From: RUG14515 sp045117995
GTDB taxonomy: Bacteria; Bacillota_I; Bacilli_A; RFN20; CAG-826
NCBI GenBank assembly: GCA_045117995.1
Contig: JBGUOH010000009.1
Span: 248,001 to 312,000, forward strand
Length of the DNA stretch: 64,000 bases
Reading direction: 5' to 3'
Part shown: in pieces, positions 59,421 to 64,000 of the stretch
Layout: each line of letters starts with the position of its first letter
Numbering within the stretch: the stretch's first letter is position 1
Program-made: the position numbers and the translations under genes
The notes under the pieces: model-generated
Database searches by the model: none
What the model was told of the DNA's origin: nothing
Seen by the model: the letters and a program-made list of their open reading frames with translations, nothing else

Positions 59421-60815
59421 TTATGCGAATAAGAGGAGTAAGACGCCAGCGGCAACAGCTGAGCCAATAACGCCTGCAACGTTTGGACCCATCGCGTGCA
59501 TGAGTAAGAAATTGGTTGGATCTTCTCTTAAACCTTCCTTATGGACGACACGGGCGGCCATTGGAACAGCACTCACACCAGCAGCGCCAATCATTGGGTT
59601 GACTTTGCCCTTTGTTAAGAAGCACATTAATTTGCCACCTAACACACCAGCCGCTGTAGCGACGGAGAAGGCAATAATACCTAAGACGAAGATTAAGATG
59701 GTATCAACTGTTAAGAATGTTTGAGCATCAGCGGTACAACCGACACAGACACCTAATAAGATGGTGACGATATACATTAAGGAGTTCGCTAATGTATCTC
59801 TGATCTTTGGTACGACACCACATTCTTTAATTAAGTTACCAAGCATTAAGCAGCCAATTAATGGAGCGGCACTTGGAACAAGTAAGCAGGTAATCGCAGT
59901 AACAACGATTGGGAAGAGAATCTTTTCAGTCTTAGAAACTTCTCTTGGAGTTTCCATTCTGATGGCTCTTTCTTTCTTAGTTGTTAATAAGCGGATGATT
60001 GGTGGTTGAATCACAGGCACTAAAGCCATGTATGAGTACGCCACAATCGCGATAGATGATAAGTATTCAGGTGCTAACTTTGTGGTAACTAAGATAGCGG
60101 TTGGACCATCCGCACCACCGATAATACCAATAGCGGAAGCTGTTCTAGCGGTGAAGCCTGTCCAGCCTAAGCCATTCTTACCTAAGGCAATAGCACCGAT
60201 GAAGGTAATGAAGATACCGACTTGAGCAGCGGCACCTAATAACATAGTTTTCTTGTTAGCAATTAATGGACCAAAGTCTGTGGTCGCACCAATGCAGAGG
60301 AAGATTAAGCAAGGATAAATGCCCCACTTAACTCCGTAATATAAGTATCCGAAGATACCGGTGTAGTCATAACTATATAAGTGGTCAATATTACTAGCCA
60401 TTGCAGTAGCAACATTTTCTGAATAACCGAATCCCACCATTTTAGTAACGAAATCTGAACCCATGACCAATTTATGTAAATCAAGGGTTGAAGCTTCGCT
60501 AGTGCCTAGTAAGTCAAAGACATGTGTGGCAGCTTCTAGGTCAACGCCTGATACAGCGCCCGCAAGTTTTGTGGCGTCGTACATTGTTGTACCTTTAGCG
60601 AATAATTCATTAGCAACACCTGGTAAGTTAACGAGTAACATACCAAATGCAATTGGTAAGAGTAAGTATGGCTCGAAGTCTTTCTTAATAGCGAGGAACA
60701 AAAGCACACACGCTACTAAAATCATGATTAAATTGAGCCAGCCTCCTTGTTGGAAAAAGCCTGCTATACCGGAACCTTGGAAAAACGCGACAATTGTATT
60801 CCAAAATTTTTCCAT
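59421..60815 (-). CDS. oadB: Na+-translocating oxaloacetate decarboxylase, beta subunit
   Basis: A 464-residue membrane subunit that decarboxylates carboxybiotin and exports Na+. About eleven hydrophobic segments and the family signature IGIIGGADGPTAILVTTKLAPE, plus PLIGCLMLGNLIKECGVV, VDTILIFVLGIIAFSVATAAGVLGGKL and MHAMGPNVAGVIGSAVAAG. The N-terminal extension (MEKFWNTIVAFFQGSGIAGFF) is typical. Last gene of the operon, 14 nt after the biotin carrier, followed by a strong terminator. Paralogous beta subunits of other decarboxylases (GcdB, MmdB) look alike; the oxaloacetate call rests on the carboxyltransferase upstream. Confidence 0.94.
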   Translation of the reverse strand: MEKFWNTIVAFFQGSGIAGFFQQGGWLNLIMILVACVLLFLAIKKDFEPYLLLPIAFGMLLVNLPGVANELFAKGTTMYDATKLAGAVSGVDLEAATHVFDLLGTSEASTLDLHKLVMGSDFVTKMVGFGYSENVATAMASNIDHLYSYDYTGIFGYLYYGVKWGIYPCLIFLCIGATTDFGPLIANKKTMLLGAAAQVGIFITFIGAIALGKNGLGWTGFTARTASAIGIIGGADGPTAILVTTKLAPEYLSSIAIVAYSYMALVPVIQPPIIRLLTTKKERAIRMETPREVSKTEKILFPIVVTAITCLLVPSAAPLIGCLMLGNLIKECGVVPKIRDTLANSLMYIVTILLGVCVGCTADAQTFLTVDTILIFVLGIIAFSVATAAGVLGGKLMCFLTKGKVNPMIGAAGVSAVPMAARVVHKEGLREDPTNFLLMHAMGPNVAGVIGSAVAAGVLLLLFA

Positions 60816-60829
60816 AATTCTCTTTTCCG

Positions 60830-61174
60830 TTATTCAATAGTAATAATGACTTCTTTGGCCTTAACGTTTTGACCTTTGGTCACTAAGATTTGTGCAATTT
60901 GACCTTCGAATGGAGAAACAACTTCGTTTTCGAGTTTCATCGCTTCGATAATCACTAAAACGTCACCTTTCTTGACTTTATCGCCAACTTTAACTTTGAC
61001 GTTTGTGACTTGGCCTTGGATTGGAGAAGGAACTTCTTTGGCACCATTGGTGTTCACAATCTTATTTGTTTCTTGTTTTTTCTTTTCTTCTAATGGAACT
61101 GTATCCACTTGTTCAATGGCTTCGAGTTCAACACGGTACGCTTTACCGTTAACTTTAATTTTATAAATCTTCAT
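60830..61174 (-). CDS. Free-standing biotin carboxyl carrier protein of the OAD complex
   Basis: A 114-residue protein: short N-terminal domain (MKIYKIKVNGKAYRVELEAI), flexible linker, and a biotinyl domain with the biotin-accepting Lys in IIEAMKLENEVV. It transfers the carboxyl group from the carboxyltransferase to the beta subunit. Here it is its own gene and not fused to the carboxyltransferase as in Klebsiella or Salmonella OadA. It begins 3 nt after the gamma subunit gene. Confidence 0.93.
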   Translation of the reverse strand: MKIYKIKVNGKAYRVELEAIEQVDTVPLEEKKKQETNKIVNTNGAKEVPSPIQGQVTNVKVKVGDKVKKGDVLVIIEAMKLENEVVSPFEGQIAQILVTKGQNVKAKEVIITIE

Positions 61175-61177
61175 AAA

Positions 61178-61474
61178 TTAGTCCTCAATTCTTTTAATTG
61201 AAACAATACGTACTTCTTTCCCTGTTTCACGATAGAACTCCATTGACGCCACTAAAGCGGCAACAACAGCGTTTGGATCTTCACTAAGAATCTTATTTTC
61301 TTCCTTAGGTAAGATGTTTGTAGCGGCATCGAATTTCTCCATGCCTTTTTGCATCGACCAAGTGATGAAAATGATAATAGCGAGAACAAGGAAGACGATG
61401 AATATAGCAATAACAGCAACCAATAAGGCATCGACTACTGTCATTGAATTCCAATCACTCCACACTGCTAGCAT
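61178..61474 (-). CDS. oadG: OAD gamma-type small membrane subunit
   Basis: A 98-residue protein with one TM helix (about 13-38: VVDALLVAVIAIFIVFLVLAIIIFI) and a cytoplasmic tail containing DPNAVVAALVASMEFYRETGKEVRIVSIKR. Position, single helix and length fit the gamma subunit that assembles the decarboxylase. The tail lacks the His-rich zinc end of the Klebsiella protein and instead has the AVVAALVA helix seen in Firmicutes OadG-like proteins. Confidence 0.82.
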   Translation of the reverse strand: MLAVWSDWNSMTVVDALLVAVIAIFIVFLVLAIIIFITWSMQKGMEKFDAATNILPKEENKILSEDPNAVVAALVASMEFYRETGKEVRIVSIKRIED

Positions 61475-61476
61475 AA

Positions 61477-62847
61477 TTAAGCCTCAACGTGGATGACGGT
61501 TGGAATCGCATCTTCATTTCTTTGTTCAATGAATTTGATAGCGACATCACCAAATAAAGCGATGGATAAGACGTCTTCATCACTCTTAGCGATATCTTTG
61601 TATTGTTTCTTTAATTCCGCAAATTCTGGTTTGAGATCATCAGCTGGACGATAGTCGATGACTTTGTCATCACCGATAATCTTATGTCTGATTTCTTCAT
61701 CAACTGGTGCTGGAGATTTACCATATCTACCATGTAAATATTCGTTGATTTCCTTTGGCACCATTTTGTATCTTTCACCAGAAAGAACATTTAAAACGGC
61801 TTGTGTACCAACCATTTGTGATAATGGAGTAACAAGTGGAGGATAGCCCATATCCTTACGGACATTTGGAACTTCCGCTAAGACTTCATCTAATCTATCA
61901 GAAGCATCTTGTTGCTTTAATTGGTTGATAAGGTTAGATAACATACCGCCTGGAACTTGGTATTTGATAATGTTCGCATTGACGGACAAAACTTTTGGAT
62001 TTAATAAACCGTTGGCAATGTATTTAGCTTTAACTGGGGCTAATTTAGCGGCAGCAGCATTCAACATAGCAACGTTAAGTTTTGGATCATATTCTGTACC
62101 TTGAAGAGCGAAGTTAAGTGATTCGGTACATGGTTGAGAAGTACCACCACTCATTGGGCTGATTGCGCAGTCGACAATATCAACGCCCGCTTCAATGGCT
62201 TTTAAATATGTCATTTCACATAAGCCACCTGTGCAGTGACTGTGTAATTCGATTGGTAATTTGGTGTTTTTCTTTAACGCACTGATTAATTCATAAGCAG
62301 CGGTTGGCATCATAACACCGGCCATATCTTTGATACAAATGCTATCAGCACCCATCTTTTCGATTTCTTTGGCTAAGTTAACATAGTATTCAACGGTATG
62401 GACTGGAGAAGTTGTATAACTTAAAGCGATTTGGCATTCACCACCATATTTCTTAGTGGCTTTGACCGCACATTCTAAGTTACGGATATCGTTTAAAGCA
62501 TCGAAGATACGGATAATATCGATACCGTTCTTGATGGATTTTTCAACGAACTTCTCAACGACGTCGTCAGCATAGTGACGATAGCCGAGGATGTTTTGAC
62601 CACGGAATAACATTTGTAATTTGGTTTTCTTACAAACTTTCTTAGCTAATCTAAGTCTTTCCCATGGGTCTTCATTTAAGAATCTTAAACAAGCATCAAA
62701 TGTGGCACCACCCCAAATTTCAATGGCGTGGTAACCAACTTGGTCAAGTTCCTTGAGCGCACAAAGAACTTCTTCGGTGTTCATTCTTGTGGCAAATAAT
62801 GATTGGTGGCCGTCTCTTAGGCCAGTTTCAACAATTTTGACACCCAT
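61477..62847 (-). CDS. oadA: Oxaloacetate decarboxylase carboxyltransferase (alpha) subunit
   Basis: A 456-residue carboxyltransferase of the pyruvate carboxylase/OAD 5S type. VKIVETGLRDGHQSLFATRM has the metal-binding Asp, DSICIKDMAGVM the catalytic Lys, and ELHSHCTGG the metal-binding His pair. The protein ends after the conserved barrel and C-terminal helices with no biotin domain, consistent with the separate BCCP gene. Start ATG 62847 has AGGA 7 nt upstream; a TTG at 62853 is possible. It follows pckA by 8 nt. Confidence 0.94.
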   Translation of the reverse strand: MGVKIVETGLRDGHQSLFATRMNTEEVLCALKELDQVGYHAIEIWGGATFDACLRFLNEDPWERLRLAKKVCKKTKLQMLFRGQNILGYRHYADDVVEKFVEKSIKNGIDIIRIFDALNDIRNLECAVKATKKYGGECQIALSYTTSPVHTVEYYVNLAKEIEKMGADSICIKDMAGVMMPTAAYELISALKKNTKLPIELHSHCTGGLCEMTYLKAIEAGVDIVDCAISPMSGGTSQPCTESLNFALQGTEYDPKLNVAMLNAAAAKLAPVKAKYIANGLLNPKVLSVNANIIKYQVPGGMLSNLINQLKQQDASDRLDEVLAEVPNVRKDMGYPPLVTPLSQMVGTQAVLNVLSGERYKMVPKEINEYLHGRYGKSPAPVDEEIRHKIIGDDKVIDYRPADDLKPEFAELKKQYKDIAKSDEDVLSIALFGDVAIKFIEQRNEDAIPTVIHVEA

Positions 62848-62855
62848 AAACAATC

Positions 62856-64000
62856 CTATTCAGCTTTTGGACCAGCTTTGACTAAGGCTTTGCCAGCTTC
62901 GTTAGATTCATACTTAACAAAGTTCTTAACGAATCTGGAAGCTAAATCAGCAGCTTTTGCATCCCAATCAGCTGGGTTAGCATATGTATCTCTTGGGTCT
63001 AAGATCTTTGGATCAACACCTGGTAATTCAGTTGGGACTTCAAAATCAAAGACAGGAATTTTCTTTGTTGGGGCTTTATTGATAGAACCATCTAAGATAG
63101 CATCGATGATACCACGGGTATCTTTGATGGAAATACGTTTGCCTGTACCATTCCAACCAGTGTTGACTAAGTAAGCTTTAGCACCACTGACTTTCATCTT
63201 CTTAACTAATTCTTCAGCATACTTTGTTGGATGTAATTCCAAGAAGGCTTGACCGAAGCAAGCAGAGAATGTTGGTGTTGGTTCAGTAATACCTCTTTCG
63301 GTACCCGCTAATTTGGCGGTGAAACCGCTTAAGAAGTAGTATTGTGTTTGTTCTGGAGTGAGGATGCTCACTGGAGGTAAAACACCAAAGGCGTCAGCAC
63401 TTAAGAAGATAACGTTCTTAGCGTGTGGGCCGTGAGAAATTGGTTTAACAATCTTTTCAATGTGATTGATTGGATAAGAAACACGTGTGTTTTCTGTGAC
63501 ACTCTTATCAGCGAAGTCAATTTTGCCGTTAGCATCAACAGTCACGTTTTCTAATAAAGCGTCTCTACGGATAGCTCTGTAGATATCTGGTTCGCTTTCT
63601 TTATCTAAGTTAATGACTTTAGCGTAGCAGCCACCTTCGAGGTTGAAGACACCATTGTCATCCCAACCGTGTTCATCGTCACCGATGAGTAATCTCTTTG
63701 GATCGGTTGATAATGTGGTTTTACCTGTACCAGATAAACCGAAGAAGATGGCGGTATTTTCACCATTCATATCGGTGTTAGCGGAGCAGTGCATTGAGGC
63801 AATGCCCTTAAGTGGTAAGTAGTAGTTCATCATGGAGAACATACCTTTCTTCATTTCACCACCGTACCATGTATTTAAAATGACTTGTTCTTTGCTTGTG
63901 ATGTTGAACGCAACACATGTTTCAGAGTTAAGTCCTAATTCTTTGTAGTTTTCAACTTTGGCTTTAGAAGCTGTATAAACGATGAAATCTGGTTCAAAGT
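62856..64000 (-). CDS. pckA: Phosphoenolpyruvate carboxykinase (ATP), 5' end beyond window
   Basis: The frame is open to the window edge (first full codon at 63998), giving the C-terminal 380 residues of a roughly 530-residue enzyme. Visible: TWYGGEMKKGMFSMMNYY, kinase-1a loop FFGLSGTGKTTLS, kinase-2 LIGDDEHGWDDNGVFNLEGGCYAK, and NTRVSYPINHIE and LVNTGWNGTGKRISIKDTR. It interconverts oxaloacetate + ATP with PEP + CO2 + ADP. Internal ATG at 63854 is not the start. In a fermenter it may run in the carboxylating, ATP-forming direction and feed oxaloacetate to the decarboxylase encoded immediately downstream. Confidence 0.95.
   Translation of the reverse strand, partial: FEPDFIVYTASKAKVENYKELGLNSETCVAFNITSKEQVILNTWYGGEMKKGMFSMMNYYLPLKGIASMHCSANTDMNGENTAIFFGLSGTGKTTLSTDPKRLLIGDDEHGWDDNGVFNLEGGCYAKVINLDKESEPDIYRAIRRDALLENVTVDANGKIDFADKSVTENTRVSYPINHIEKIVKPISHGPHAKNVIFLSADAFGVLPPVSILTPEQTQYYFLSGFTAKLAGTERGITEPTPTFSACFGQAFLELHPTKYAEELVKKMKVSGAKAYLVNTGWNGTGKRISIKDTRGIIDAILDGSINKAPTKKIPVFDFEVPTELPGVDPKILDPRDTYANPADWDAKAADLASRFVKNFVKYESNEAGKALVKAGPKAE

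Noticed and set aside
1..64000. tRNA, rRNA, CRISPR array, transposon or prophage
   Set aside because: I looked for TPsiC-like arms, spaced repeats, transposase and phage genes in every intergenic gap and found none; the gaps are nearly all under 250 bp.

Overview
The window is 64 kb of AT-rich, gene-dense bacterial chromosome. Gene content is typical of the Bacilli: comFA-comFC-secA-prfB, dnaX-ybaB-recR-tmk-holB-ricT-rsmI, addB-addA, CIRCE/hsp20, aspartate-ammonia ligase and a YolD/Y-family polymerase pair. UGA is used as a stop (for example at 1992-1994), and prfB carries the UGA-dependent +1 frameshift, so the genetic code is standard and not the mycoplasma code. The anaerobic C4 module (pckA, Na+-pumping oxaloacetate decarboxylase, ppdK) with several GH3 glycosidases suggests an uncultured gut-type, fermentative member of the Bacilli/Erysipelotrichia. 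That lineage call is inference; there is no rRNA here. I see no tRNA, rRNA, CRISPR array, transposase or prophage.

Layout. 1-4.3 kb: 5' part of rmuC, polymerase/YolD pair, M29 aminopeptidase, DUF308 membrane protein. 4.3-14.6 kb (minus): prfA-prmC-rpiB, then comFA-comFC, secA-prfB-uvrB and secG. 14.7-25.9 kb (plus): replication/recombination operon from dnaX to rsmI, yfhO, then typA behind a terminator. 25.9-31.8 kb (minus): TrkA-C membrane protein, pseudouridine synthase, DegV protein, and a sugar kinase/ATP-grasp/Arg-rich microprotein operon. 32-34.6 kb: ppdK. 34.7-36.6 kb: an accessory patch with a small membrane protein, a secreted cysteine peptidase and a decayed GH3 fragment, flanked by a short direct repeat. 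36.6-44.7 kb: three GH3 genes, two of them membrane-anchored with permuted domain order. 44.9-47.5 kb: htpG and a doubly CIRCE-controlled hsp20. 47.5-54.5 kb: addB-addA-pseudouridine synthase. 54.6-57 kb: thyA-folA-asnA. 57-59.3 kb: membrane HAD phosphatase, biotin ligase, small unknown ORF, lipoprotein. 59.4-64 kb: pckA-oadA-oadG-BCCP-oadB, with pckA cut by the window end.

How the genes work together. PckA can interconvert PEP and oxaloacetate, the OAD complex decarboxylates oxaloacetate to pyruvate while exporting Na+, and PPDK links pyruvate back to PEP. The nearby BirA would biotinylate the free BCCP subunit. RF1, RF2 and their methyltransferase PrmC all lie within 8 kb.

The observations I rate highest are the permuted membrane GH3 paralogues, one with a large in-frame deletion; the repeat-flanked cysteine-peptidase cassette with its GH3 relic; the kinase/ATP-grasp/microprotein operon; and a recurring promoter layout (-10 box 6-9 nt before ATG, no ribosome binding site) that predicts leaderless mRNAs for several genes, including repair genes. 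I found no single locus that I can call a proven new system.
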